From Saccoglossus kowalevskii (Eukaryota; Hemichordata; Enteropneusta; Harrimaniidae), in assembly GCF_000003605.2 (NCBI RefSeq), contig NW_003136143.1, positions 1 to 42,439 on the forward strand: a stretch of 42,439 nucleotides of DNA, read 5' to 3'. Each line of letters starts with the position of its first letter. Position 1 is the first letter of the stretch. The notes under the pieces are model-generated. The model was not told where the DNA came from and made no database searches. It was given only the letters and a program-made list of their open reading frames with translations. Positions 1 to 11,640 of the stretch are shown in pieces. Both the position numbers and the translations under genes were made by a program.

Positions 1-34
1 TTAGTGTACATATTTCCAATTGGGTGTTTCCCAT
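1..34. other. Left flank, non-repeat or strongly degenerate sequence
   Basis: These bases (TTAGTGTACATATTTCCAAT onward) do not align convincingly to the 61-bp monomer. From about base 35 the sequence TTGCATTGCCCATACC matches monomer variants seen at 3945 and 33759, so I place the array edge here. The flank could instead be a decayed monomer, since fragments such as ATTTCC and TTTCCCAT resemble monomer pieces. It is too short to identify. Confidence 0.6.
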
Positions 35-53
35 TTGCATTGCCCATACCTGA

Positions 54-70
54 CCCTAACCCTAACCCTA
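54..70 (+). repeat. Near-perfect triple telomere hexamer in the first monomer
   Basis: Two CCCTAA units are followed by CCCTA before the sequence turns into TATATGCC. This is the longest telomere-like run at the array edge and lies only about 20 bases inside the proposed boundary. Confidence 0.9.
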
Positions 71-240
71 TATATGCCAAGACACGTTCCTGTTAATAAT
101 TCCGTTGTCCACACCTGACCTGACCCTAACCATAATGCCAAGACACGTTCCTGTTAATAATTCCGTTGCCCATACCTGACCTGACCCTAACCCTAATGCC
201 AAGACACGTTCCTGTTAATAATTCTGTTGCCCATACCTGA

Positions 241-258
241 CCCTAACCCTAACCCTAA
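241..258 (+). repeat. Perfect (CCCTAA)3 within a monomer
   Basis: Here the usual CCCGACCCTAACCCTAA tract reads as three exact CCCTAA hexamers. The previous copy has the TTCTGTTG variant at 222. Both features recur with the same spacing at 7061 and 7080. Confidence 0.95.
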
Positions 259-599
259 TGCCAAGACACGTTCCTGTTAATAAATCCGTTGCCCATACCT
301 GACCTGACCCTAACCCCAATGCCAAGACATGTTCCTGTTAATAATTCCGTTGCCCATACCTGACCCGACCCTAACCCCAATGCCAAGACACGTTCCTGTT
401 AATAATTCCATTGCCCATACCTGACCCGACCCTAACCCCAATGCCAAGACATGTTCCTGTTAATAATTCCATTGCCTATACCTGACCTGACCCTAACCCC
501 AATGCCAAGACATGTTCCTGTTAATAATTCCATTGCCTATACCTGACCTGACCCTAACCCTAATGCCAAGACACGTTCCTGTTAATAATTCCGTTGCCC

Positions 600-2286
600 A
601 TACCTGACCCGACCCTAACCCCAATGCCAAGACACGTTCCTGTTAATAATTCCGTTGCCCATACCTGACCTGACCCTAACCCTAATGCCAAGACATGTTC
701 CTGTTAATAATTCCGTTGCCCATACCTGACCCGACCCTAACCCCAATGCCAAGACACGTTCCTGTTAATAATTCCGTTGCCCATACCTGACCCGACCCTA
801 ACCCTAATCCCAAGACATGTTCCTGTTAATAATTCCGTTGCCCATACCTGACCCGACCCTAAACCTAATGCCAAGACACGTTCCTGTTAATAATTCCGTT
901 GCCCATACCTGACCCGACCCTTACCCTAATCCCAAGACACGTTCCTGTTAATAATTCCGTTGCCCATACCTGACCCGACCCTAAACCTAATGCCAAGACA
1001 CGTTCCTGTTAATAATTCCGTTGCCCATACCAGACCCGACCCTAACCCTAATCCCAAGACATGTTCCTGTTAATAATTCCGTTGCCCATACCTGACCCGA
1101 CCCTAACCCTAATCCCAAGACATGTTCCTGTTAATAATTCCGTTGCCCATACCTGACCCGACCCTACCTTAATGCCAAGACACGTTCCTGTTAATAATTC
1201 CGTTGCCCATACCTGACCCGACCCTTACCCTAATCCCAAGACACGTTCCTGTTAATAATTCCGTTGCCCATACCTGACCTGACCCTAACCCTAATGCCAA
1301 GACATGTTCCTGTTAATAATTCCGTTGCCCATACCTGACCCGACCCTAACCCTAATGCCAAGACACGTTCCTGTTAATAATTCCGTTGCCTATACCTGAC
1401 CCGACCCTAACCCTAATGCCAAGACATGTTCCTGTTAATAATTCCGTTGCCTATACCTGACCTGACCCTTACCCTAATGCCAAGACACGTTCCTGTTAAT
1501 AATTCCGTTGCCCATACCTGACCCGACCCTAACCCTAATGCCAAGACACGTTCCTGTTAATAATTCCATTGTCTATACCTGACCTGACCCTAACCCCAAT
1601 GCCAAGACACGTTCCTGTTAATAATTCCGTTGCCCATACCTGACCCGACCCTAACCCTAATGCCAAGACACGTTCCTGTTAATAATTCCGTTGCCCATAC
1701 CTGACCCGACCCTAACCCCAATGCCAAGACATGTTCCTGTTAATAATTCCGTTGCCCATACCTGACCCGACCCTAACCCTAATGCCAAGACACGTTCCTG
1801 TTAATAATTCCGTTGCCCATACCTGACCCGACCCTAACCCTAATGCCAAGACACGTTCCTGTTAATAATTCCGTTGCCCATACCTGACCTGACCCTAACC
1901 CCAATGCCAAGACATGTTCCTGTTAATAATTCCGTTGCCCATACCTGACCCGACCCTAACCCTAATGCCAAGACACGTTCCTGTTAATAATTCCGTTGTC
2001 CATACCTGACCCGACCCTAACCCTAATGCCAAGACATGTTCCTGTTAATAATTCCGTTGCCTATACCTGACCCGACCCTAACCCTAATGCCAAGACACGT
2101 TCCTGTTAATAATTCCGTTGCCCATACCTGACCCGACCCTAACCCTAATGCCAAGACATGTTCCTGTTAATAATTCCGTTGCCCATACCTGACCCGACCC
2201 TAACCCTAATGCCAAGACATGTTCCTGTTAATAATTCCGTTGCCCATACCTGACCCGACCCTAACCCTAATGCCAAGACATGTTCC
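600..2286 (+). repeat. Mixed-variant block of the 61-bp satellite
   Basis: This stretch holds only satellite copies. Between 780 and 1260 many copies read TAATCCCAAG instead of TAATGCCAAG, and the core alternates between CTAAACCTAA, CTTACCCTAA and CTAACCCTAA. After 1260 the GCCAAG form dominates again. ACATGTTC and ACACGTTC copies are intermixed, with no sustained higher-order period that I could follow. Confidence 0.85.
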
Positions 2287-2700
2287 TGTTAATAATTCCG
2301 TTGCCCATACATGACCCGACCCTAACCCTAATGCCAAGACACGTTCCTGTTAATAATTCCATTGTCCATACCTGACCCGACCCTAAACCTAATGCCAAGA
2401 CATGTTCCTGTTAATAATTCCGTTGCCCATACATGACCCGACCCTAACCCTAATGCCAAGACACGTTCCTGTTAATAATTCCGTTGTCCATACCTGACCC
2501 GACCCTAAACCTAATGCCAAGACATGTTCCTGTTAATAATTCCGTTGCCCATACATGACCCGACCCTAACCCTAATGCCAAGACACGTTCCTGTTAATAA
2601 TTCCGTTGTCCATACCTGACCCGACCCTAAACCTAATGCCAAGACATGTTCCTGTTAATAATTCCGTTGCCCATACATGACCCGACCCTAAACCTAATGC
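2287..2700 (+). repeat. 122-bp dimer higher-order repeat
   Basis: Two monomer types alternate. Type A has CCCATACATGACCCG and is followed by the ACACGTTC form. Type B has GTTGTCCATACCTG with a TAAACCTAA core and is followed by ACATGTTC. The rare ACATGACC marker falls at 2309, 2431, 2553 and 2675, exactly 122 bp apart, giving about 3.5 dimers. The last copy already carries TAAACC after the marker, so the block edge is hybrid. Confidence 0.93.
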
Positions 2701-4330
2701 CAAGACACGTTCCTGTTAATAATTCCGTTGCCCATACCTGACCCGACCCTAACCCTAATGCCAAGACACGTTCCTGTTAATAATTCCGTTGCCCATATCC
2801 TGACCCGACCCTAACCCTAATGCCAAGACACGTTCCTGTTAATAATTCCGTTGCCCATACCTGACCCGACCCTAACCCTAATGCCAAGACATGTTCCTGT
2901 TAATAATTCCGTTGCCCATACCTGACCCGACCCTTACCCTAATGCCAAGACACGTTCCTGTTAATAATTCCATTGCCCATACCTGACCCGACCCTAACCC
3001 TAATGCCAAGACATGTTCCTGTTAATAATTCCGTTGCCCATACCTGACCCGACCCTAACCCTAATGCCAAGACATGTTCCTGTTAATAATTCCGTTGCCC
3101 ATACCTGACCCGACCCTAACCCTAATGCCAAGACACGTTCCTGTTAATAATTCCGTTGCCCATACCTGACCCGACCCTAACCCTAATCCCAAGACACGTT
3201 CCTGTTAATAATTCCGTTGCCCATACCTGACCCGACCCTAACCCTAATGCCAAGACACGTTCCTGTTAATAATTCCGTTGCCCATACCTGACCCGACCCT
3301 AACCCTAATGCCAAGACACGTTCCTGTTAATAATTCCGTTGCCCATACCTGACCCGACCCTAACCCTAATGCCAAGACACGTTCCTGTTAATAATTCCGT
3401 TGCCCATACCTGACCCGACCCTAACCCTAATGCCAAGACACGTTCCTGTTAATAATTCCGTTGCCTATACCTGACCCGACCCTAACCCTAATGCCAAGAC
3501 ACGTTCCTGTTAATAATTCCGTTGCCCATACCTGACCCGACCCTAACCCTAATGCCAAGACGCGTTCCTGTTAATAATTCCGTTGCCCATACCTGACCCG
3601 ACCCTTACCCTAATTGTCAAGACACGTTCCTGTTAATAATTCCGTTGCCCATACCTGACCCGACCCTAACCCTAATGCCAAGACACGTTCCTGTTAATAA
3701 TTCCGTTGTCCATACCTGACCCGACCCTAACCCTAATCCCAAGACACGTTCCTGTTAATAATTCCGTTGCCCATACCTGACCCGACCCTTACCCTAATCC
3801 CAAGACACGTTCCTGTTAATAATTCCGTTGCCCATACCTGACCCCACCCTAACCCTAATGCCAAGACATGTTCCTGTTAATAATTCCGTTGCCCATACCT
3901 GACCCGACCCTAACCCTAATGCCAAGACACGTTCCTGTTAATAATTGCATTGCCCATACCTGACCCGACCCTAATCCTAATGCCAAGACACGTTCCTGTT
4001 AATAATTCCGTTGCCCATACCTGACCCGACCCTAACCCTAATCCCAAGACATGTTCCTGTTAATAATTCCGTTGCCCATACCTGACCTGACCCTAACCCT
4101 AATGCACAAGACACGTTCCTGTTAATAATTCCGTTGCCTATACCTGACCCGACCCTTACCCTAATCTCAAGACACGTTCCTGTTAATAATTCCGTTGCCC
4201 ATACCTGACCTGACCCTAACCCTAATGCCAAGACACGTTCCTGTTAATAATTCCGTTGCCCATACCTGACCTGACCCTAACCCTAATGCCAAGACATGTT
4301 CCTGTTAATAATTCCGTTGCCTATACCTGA
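2700..4330 (+). repeat. Near-consensus satellite block
   Basis: Copies here are close to consensus, most uniformly at 3080-3600, where successive units differ at only a few sites. Rare markers are GACGCGTTC near 3561, an extra base in TAATTGTCAAG near 3612, TTGCATTG at 3945 and ATGCACAAG near 4103. Apart from these I see only satellite. Confidence 0.85.
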
Positions 4331-4590
4331 CCCGACCTTAACCCTAATGCCAAGACACGTTCCTGTTAATAATTCCGTTGTCTATACCTGACCCGACCCT
4401 AACCCTAATGCCAAGACATGTTCCTGTTAATAATTCCGTTGTCCATACCTGACCCGACCTTAACCCTAATGCCAAGACATGTTCCTGTTAATAATTCCGT
4501 TGTCCATACCTGACCCGACCCTAACCCTAATGCCAAGACATGTTCCTGTTAATAATTCCGTTGTCCATACCTGACCCGACCTTAACCCTA
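4330..4590 (+). repeat. 122-bp dimer repeat marked by GACCTTAACC
   Basis: The core variant GACCTTAACC occurs at 4334, 4456 and 4578, each 122 bp apart, alternating with ordinary GACCCTAACC copies. Most copies also share GTTGTCCAT or GTTGTCTAT and the ACATGTTC form. Confidence 0.85.
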
Positions 4591-4805
4591 ATGCCAAGAC
4601 ACGTTCCTGTTAATAATTCCGTTGCCCATACCTGACCTGACCCTAACCCTAATGCCAAGACATGTTCCTGTTAATAATTCCGTTGCCCATACCTGACCCG
4701 ACCCATAACCATAATGCCAAGACGCGTTCCTGTTAATAATTCCGTTGCCCATACCAGACCTGACCTCTAACCCTAATCCCAAGACACGTTCCTGTTAATA
4801 ATTCC

Positions 4806-5350
4806 GTTGTCCATACCTGACCCGACCCTAACCCTAATGCCAAGACACGTTCCTGTTAATAATTCCGTTGCCCATACCTGACCTGACCCTAACCCTAATC
4901 CCAAGACACGTTCCTGTTAATAATTCCGTTGCCCATACCTGACCTGACCCTAACCCTAATCCCAAGACATGTTCCTGTTAATAATTCCGTTGTCCATACC
5001 TGACCCGACCCTAACCCTAATGCCAAGACACGTTCCTGTTAATAATTCCGTTGCCCATACCTGACCTGACCCTAACCCTAATCCCAAGACACGTTCCTGT
5101 TAATAATTCCGTTGCCCATACCTGACCTGACCCTAACCCTAATCCCAAGACATGTTCCTGTTAATAATTCCGTTGTCCATACCTGACCCGACCCTAACCC
5201 TAATGCCAAGACACGTTCCTGTTAATAATTCCGTTGCCCATACCTGACCTGACCCTAACCCTAATCCCAAGACACGTTCCTGTTAATAATTCCGTTGCCC
5301 ATACCTGACCCGACCCTAACCCTAATCCCAAGACACGTTCCTGTTAATAA
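4806..5350 (+). repeat. 183-bp trimer higher-order repeat
   Basis: A three-monomer unit repeats almost perfectly. Monomer 1 has GTTGTCCAT, CCCGACC and TAATGCCAAGACACG. Monomer 2 has GTTGCCCAT, CCTGACC and TAATCCCAAGACACG. Monomer 3 has CCTGACC and TAATCCCAAGACATG. The GTTGTCC marker lies at 4806, 4989 and 5172, exactly 183 bp apart, and the third copy fades after about 5350. Confidence 0.93.
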
Positions 5351-6250
5351 TTCCGTTGCCCATACCTGACCTGACCCTAACCCTAATCCCAAGACACGTT
5401 CCTGTTAATAATTTCCGTTGCTCATACCTGACCCGACCCTAACCCTAATCCAAGACACGTTCCTGTTAATAATTCCGTTGCCCATACCTGACCCGACCCT
5501 AACCCTAAATGCCAAGACACGTTCCTGTTAATAATTCCATTGCCCATACCTGACCCAACCCTAACCATAATGCCAAGACACGTTCCTGTTAATAATTCCG
5601 TTGCTCATACCTGACCCGACCCTAACCCTAATGCCAAGACACGTTCCTGTTAATAATTCCGTTGCCCATACCTGACCCGACCCTAACCCTAATGCCAAGA
5701 CACGTTCCTGTTAATAATTCCGTTGCCCATACCTGACCCGACCCTAACCCTAATGCCAAGACACGTTCCTGTTAATAATTCCGTTGACCATACCTGACCC
5801 GACCCTAACCCTAATGCCAAGACACGTTCCTGTTGATAATTCTGTTGCCCATACCTGACCCGACCCTAACCCTAATGCCAAGACACGTTCCTGTTAATAA
5901 TTCCGTTGCCCATACCTGACCCAACCCTAACCCTAATCCCAAGACATGTTCCTGTTAATAATTCCGTTGCCCATACCTGACCCGACCCTTACCCTAATGC
6001 CAAGACACGTTCCTGTTAATAATTCCGTTGCCCATACCTGACCCGACCCTAACCCTAATGCCAAGACATGTTCCTGTTAATAATTCCGTTGCCCATACCT
6101 GACCCAACCCTAACCCTAATCCCAAGACATGTTCCTGTTAATAATTCCGTTGCCCATACCTGACCCGACCCTTACCCTAATGCCAAGACACGTTCCTGTT
6201 AATAATTCCGTTGCCCATACCTGACCCGACCCTTTACCCTAATGCCAAGA
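5350..6250 (+). repeat. Satellite block with an embedded 183-bp trimer repeat
   Basis: The block begins with several one-base indels: ATTTCCGTTG near 5411, AATCCAAG near 5448 and CTAAATGCC near 5508. Copies from 5570 to 5910 are near consensus. From 5918 the marker GACCCAACCC with TAATCCCAAGACATG recurs at 6101, 183 bp later, each time followed by a CTTACCC copy. An extra T (CCCTTTACCC) occurs near 6232. Confidence 0.82.
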
Positions 6251-6254
6251 CACG

Positions 6255-6975
6255 TTCCTGTTTATAATTCCGTTGCCCATACCTGACCCGACCCTAACCC
6301 TAATGCCAAGACACGTTCCTGTTAATAATTCCGTTGCCCATACCTGACCCGACCCTAACCCTAATGCCAAGACACGTTCCTGTTTATAATTCCGTTGCCC
6401 ATACCTGACCCGACCCTAACCCTAATGCCAAGACACGTTCCTGTTAATAATTCCGTTGCCCATACCTGACCCGACCCTAACCCTAATACCAAGACACGTT
6501 CCTGTTAATAATTCCGTTGCCCATACCTGACCCGACCCTAACCCTAATACCAAGACACGTTCCTGTTAATAATTCCGTTGCCCATACCTGACCCGATCCT
6601 AACCCTAATGCCAAGACGCGTTCCTGTTTATAATTCCGTTGCCCATACCTGACCCGATCCTAACCCTAATGCCAAGACACGTTCCTGTTAATAATTCCGT
6701 TGCCCATACCTGACCCGATCCTAACCCTAATGCCAAGACGCGTTCCTGTTTATAATTCCGTTGCCCATACCTGACCCGATCCTAACCCTAATACCAAGAC
6801 ACGTTCCTGTTTATAATTCCGTTGCCCATACCTGACCCGATCCTAACCCTAATGCCAAGACACGTTCCTGTTAATAATTCCGTTGCCCATACCTGACCCG
6901 ATCCTAACCCTAATGCCAAGACGCGTTCCTGTTTATAATTCCGTTGCCCATACCTGACCCGATCCTAACCATAAT
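6255..6975 (+). repeat. Block with GTTTATAATT, GACGCG and GATCCTAACC variants
   Basis: The AT-rich box reads GTTTATAATT at 6260, 6382, 6626, 6748, 6809 and 6931, so the spacing is mainly 122 or 244 bp. From 6590 the telomere flank reads CCCGATCCTAACC in every copy, and GACGCGTTC appears at 6616, 6738 and 6921. Some copies read TAATACCAAG. The linked rare variants mark a locally amplified dimer family. Confidence 0.9.
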
Positions 6976-7800
6976 ACCAAGACACGTTCCTGTTAATAAT
7001 TCCGTTGCCCATACCTGACCTGACCCTAACCCTAATGCCAAGACACGTTCCTGTTAATAATTCTGTTGCCCATACCTGACCCTAACCCTAACCCTAATGC
7101 CAAGACACGTTCCTGTTAATAATTCCGTTGCCCATACCTGACCCAACCCTAACCCTAATGCCAAGACACGTTCCTGTTAATAATTCCATTGCCCATACCT
7201 GACCCGACCCTAACCCCAATGCCAAGACATGTTCCTGTTAATAATTCCATTGCCTATACCTGACCTGACCCTAACCCCAATGCCAAGACACGTTCCTGTT
7301 AATAATTCCGTTGCCCATACCTGACCTGACCCTAACCCCAATGCCAAGACACGTTCCTGTTAATAATTCCGTTGCCCATACCTGACCCGACCCTAACCCC
7401 AATGCCAAGACACGTTCCTGTTAATAATTCCGTTGCCCATACCTGACCTGACCCTAACCCCAATGCCAAGACATGTTCCTGTTAATAATTCCATTGCCTA
7501 TACCTGACCTGACCCTAACCCTAATGCCAAGACACGTTCCTGTTAATAATTCCGTTGCCCATACCTGACCCGACCCTAACCCCAATGCCAAGACACGTTC
7601 CTGTTAATAATTCCGTTGCCCATACCTGACCTGACCCTAACCCCAATGCCAAGACACGTTCCTGTTAATAATTCCGTTGCCCATACCTGACCCGACCCTA
7701 ACCCCAATGCCAAGACACGTTCCTGTTAATAATTCCGTTGCCCATACCTGACCCGACCCTTACCCTAATGCCAAGACACGTTCCTGTTAATAATTCCGTT
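6969..7800 (+). repeat. Segment paralogous to the left edge of the array
   Basis: The order ACCATAAT, then TTCTGTTG at 7061, then (CCCTAA)3 at 7080 matches 130, 222 and 241, each offset by 6839 bp. Further on, TTCCATTGCCCAT followed by a CCCCAA core, ACATGTTC and CCATTGCCTAT resembles 408-540, now with an offset of 6778 bp, one monomer less. This indicates an old segmental duplication with a one-monomer difference. Confidence 0.82.
7080..7097 (+). repeat. Perfect (CCCTAA)3 within a monomer
   Basis: Three exact telomere hexamers lie inside a single monomer. It is the paralogue of the run at 241-258, preceded by the same TTCTGTTG monomer. Confidence 0.95.
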
Positions 7801-7810
7801 GCCCATACCT

Positions 7811-8230
7811 GACCCTACCCTAACCCCAATGCCAAGACACGTTCCTGTTAATAATTCCGTTGCCCATACCTGACCCACCCTAACCCTAATGCCAAGACAC
7901 GTTCCTGTTAAATAATTCCGTTGCCCATACCTGACCCTACCCTAACCCTAATGCCAAGACACGTTCCTGTTAAATAATTCCGTTGCCCATACCTGACCCG
8001 ACCCTAACACTAATGCCAAGACACGTTCCTGTTAATAATTCCGTTGCCCATACCTGACCCTACCCTAACCCCAATGCCAAGACACGTTCCTGTTAATAAT
8101 TCCGTTGCCCATACCTGACCCACCCTAACCCTAATGCCAAGACACGTTCCTGTTAAATAATTCCGTTGCCCATACCTGACCCTACCCTAACCCCAATGCC
8201 AAGACACGTTCCTGTTAATAATTCCGTTGC
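7811..8230 (+). repeat. About 245-bp tetramer repeat with 60-bp and 62-bp monomers
   Basis: GACCCTACCCTAACCCC starts at 7811 and again at 8056, 245 bp apart. Both are followed by a 60-bp copy with GACCCACCC (one base short) and a 62-bp copy with GTTAAATAATTCC (one A extra). The indels are shared between the two halves, so they were present before duplication and are true sequence variants. Confidence 0.88.
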
Positions 8231-9240
8231 CCATACCTGACCCGACCCTAATCCTAATGCCAAGACACGTTCCTGTTAATAATTCCGTTGCCCATACCTG
8301 ACCTGACCCTAACCCTAATGCCAAGACACGTTCCTGTTAATAATTCCGTTGCCCATACCTGACCTGACCCTAACCCTAATGCCAAGACACGTTCCTGTTA
8401 ATAATTCCGTTGCCCATACCTGACCTGACCCTAACCCTAATGCCAAGACACGTTCCTGTTAATAATTCCGTTGCCCATACCTGACCCGACCCTAACCCTA
8501 ATGCCAAGACACGTTCCTGTTAAATAATTCCGTTGCCCATACCCTGACCCGACCCTAACACTAATGCCAAGACATGTTCCTGGTTAATAATTCCGTTGCC
8601 CCATACCTGACCCTAACCCTAACCCTAATGCCAAGACATGTTCCTGTTAATAATTCCGTTGCCTATACCTGACCCAACCCTAACCCCAATGCCAAGACAT
8701 GTTCCTGTTAATAATTCCGTTGCCCATACCTGACCCGACCCTAACCCTAATGCCAAGACATGTTCCTGTTAATAATTACGTTGCCCATACCTGACCCGAC
8801 CCTAACCCCAATGCCAAGACATGTTCCTGTTAATAATTCCGTTGCCCATACCTGACCCGACCCTAACCCTAATGCCAAGACACGTTCCTGTTAATAATTC
8901 CGTTGCCCATACCTGACCCGACCCTAACCCTAATGCCAAGACATGTTCCTGTTAATAATTCCGTTGTCCATACCTGACCCGACCCTAATCCTAATGCCAA
9001 GACATGTTCCTGTTAATAATTCCGTTGCCCATACCTGACCTGACCCTAACCCCAATGCCAAGACATGTTCCTGTTAATAATTCCGTTGCCCATACCTGAC
9101 CCGACCCTAACCCTAATGCCAAGACATGTTCCTGTTAATAATTCCGTTGCCCATACCTGACCCGACCCTAACCCTAATGCCAAGACATGTTCCTGTTAAT
9201 AATTCCGTTGCCCATACCTGACCCGACCCTTACCCTAATG
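8230..9240 (+). repeat. Satellite block with a small insertion cluster and a telomere triplet
   Basis: Copies from 8230 to 8520 are uniform, with CCTGACC in most. At 8520-8605 four one-base gains occur together: GTTAAATAATT, ACCCTGACC, CTGGTTAATAA and TGCCCCATACC. Immediately after, (CCCTAA)3 lies at 8611-8628. Copies after 8630 are rich in ACATGTTC. Confidence 0.85.
8611..8628 (+). repeat. Perfect (CCCTAA)3 within a monomer
   Basis: Three exact telomere hexamers lie directly downstream of a cluster of one-base insertions. The preceding monomer lacks the TTCTGTTG marker found before the other two perfect triplets, so this may be an independent conversion of CCCGACC to CCCTAACC. Confidence 0.95.
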
Positions 9241-11640
9241 CCAAGACACGTTCCTGTTAATAATTCCGTTGTCTATACCTGACCTGACCTTAACCCTAAT
9301 GCCAAGACATGTTCCTGTTAATAATTCCGTTGCCCATACCTGACCCGACCCTTACCCTAATGCCAAGACACGTTCCTGTTAATAATTCCGTTGCCTATAC
9401 CTGACCCGACCCTAACCCCAATGCCAAGACACGTTCCTGTTAATAATTCCATTGTCTATACCTGACCTGACCTTAACCCTAATGCCAAGACATGTTCCTG
9501 TTAATAATTCCGTTGCCTATACCTGACCCGACCCTAACCCCAATGCCAAGACATGTTCCTGTTAATAATTCCGTTGCCCATACCTGACCCGACCCTTACC
9601 CTAATGCCAAGACATGTTCCTGTTAATAATTCCGTTGCCCATACCTGACCCGACCTTAACCCTAATGCCAAGACACGTTCCTGTTAATAATTCCGTTGCC
9701 TATACCTGACCCGACCCTAACCCTAATGCCAAGACACGTTCCTGTTAATAATTCCGTTGCCTATACCTGACCCGACCCTTACCCTAATCCCAAGACACGT
9801 TCCTGTTAATAATTCCGTTGCCCATACCTGACCTGACCCTAACCCTAATGCCAAGACATGTTCCTGTTAATAATTCCGTTGCCCATACCTGACCCGACCC
9901 TAACCCTAATGCCAAGACACGTTCCTGTTAATAATTCCGTTGCCTATACCTGACCCGACCCTTACCCTAATCCCAAGACACGTTCCTGTTAATAATTCCG
10001 TTGCCCATACCTGACCTGACCCTAACCCCAATGCCAAGACACGTTCCTGTTAATAATTCCGTTGCCCATACCTGACCTGACCCTAACCCTAATGCCAAGA
10101 CACGTTCCTGTTAATAATTCCGTTGCCCATACCTGACCCGACCCTAACCCTAATGCCAAGACACGTTCCTGTTAATAATTCCGTTGCCCATACCTGACCC
10201 GACCCTTACCCTAATGCCAAGACACGTTCCTGTTAATAATTCCGTTGCCTATACCTGACCCGACCCTAACCCTAATGCCAAGACACGTTCCTGTTAATAA
10301 TTCCGTTGCCTATACCTGACCCGACCCTTACCCCAATGCCAAGACACGTTCCTGTTAATAATTCCGTTGCCCATACCTGACCTGACCCTAACCCCAATGC
10401 CAAGACATGTTCCTGTTAATAATTCCATTGCCCATACCTGACCCGACCCTAACCCCAATGCCAAGACATGTTCCTGTTAATAATTCCGTTGCCCATACCT
10501 GACCTGACCCTAACCCCAATGCCAAGACACGTTCCTGTTAATAATTCCATTGCCCATACCTGACCCGACCCTAACCCTAATGCCAAGACATGTTCCTGTT
10601 AATAATTCCGTTGCCCATACCTGACCTGACCCTAACCCCAATGCCAAGACATGTTCCTGTTAATAATTCCATTGCCCATACCTGACCTGACCCTTACCCT
10701 AATGCCAAGACATGTTCCTGTTAATAATTCCGTTGCCCATACCTGACCCGACCCTAACCCTAATGCCAAGACATGTTCCTGTTAATAATTCCGTTGCCCA
10801 TACCTGACCCGACCCTAACCCCAATGCCAAGACACGTTCCTGTTAATAATTCCGTTGCCTATACCTGACCTGACCCTAACCCTAATGCCAAGACATGTTC
10901 CTGTTAATAATTCCATTGTCTATACCTGACCTAACCCTAACCCCAATGCCAAGACATGTTCCTGTTAATAATTCCATTGTCTATACCTGACCTAACCCTA
11001 ACCCCAATGCCAAGACACGTTCCTGTTAATAATTCCGTTGCCTATACCTGACCTGACCCTAACCCCAATGCCAAGACACGTTCCTGTTAATAATTCCGTT
11101 GCCTATACCTGACCCGACCCTAACCCTAATGCCAAGACATGTTCCTGTTAATAATTCCGTTGCCCATACCTGACCCGACCCTTACCCTAATGCCAAGACA
11201 TGTTCCTGTTAATAATTCCGTTGCCCATACCTGACCCGACCCTTACCCTAATGCCAAGACATGTTCCTGTTAATAATTCCGTTGCCCATACCTGACCTGA
11301 CCCTAACCCTAATGCCAAGACATGTTCCTGTTAATAATTCCGTTGCCCATACCTGACCTGACCCTAACCCTAATGCCAAGACATGTTCCTGTTAATAATT
11401 CCGTTGCCCATACCTGACCTGACCCTAACCCTAATGCCAAGACATGTTCCTGTTAATAATTCCATTGTCTATACCTGACCTAACCCTAACCCCAATGCCA
11501 AGACATGTTCCTGTTAATAATTCCGTTGCCCATACCTGACCTGACCCTAACCTAATGCCAAGACATGTTCCTGTTAATAATTCCATTGTCTATACCTGAC
11601 CCGACCCTAACCCCAATGCCAAGACATGTTCCTGTTAATA
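9240..11640 (+). repeat. Diverse block rich in CTTACCC, CCCCAA and GTCTAT variants
   Basis: Only satellite is present. GTCTATACCTGACCTGACCTTAACC-type copies occur at 9271 and 9454, 183 bp apart. At 10917-11030 two neighbouring copies combine CCATTGTCTAT with GACCTAACCCTAACCCC and ACATGTTC, and a third occurs near 11464; these copies restore part of a third telomere hexamer. ACATGTTC is frequent throughout. Confidence 0.83.

Larger units (their letters stand above)
35..600 (+). repeat. Left-edge block with telomere triplets and CCCCAA-type monomers
   Basis: The first copy is atypical: the telomere tract runs on as CCCTAACCCTAACCCTA at 54-70 and joins ATGCCAAG through an extra TATAT. Copies from 300 to 560 mostly carry CTAACCCCAA instead of CTAACCCTAA, with TTCCATTG instead of TTCCGTTG and GCCTAT instead of GCCCAT. 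CCTGACC replaces CCCGACC in many copies. Part of this block recurs near 6969-7500. Confidence 0.85.
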
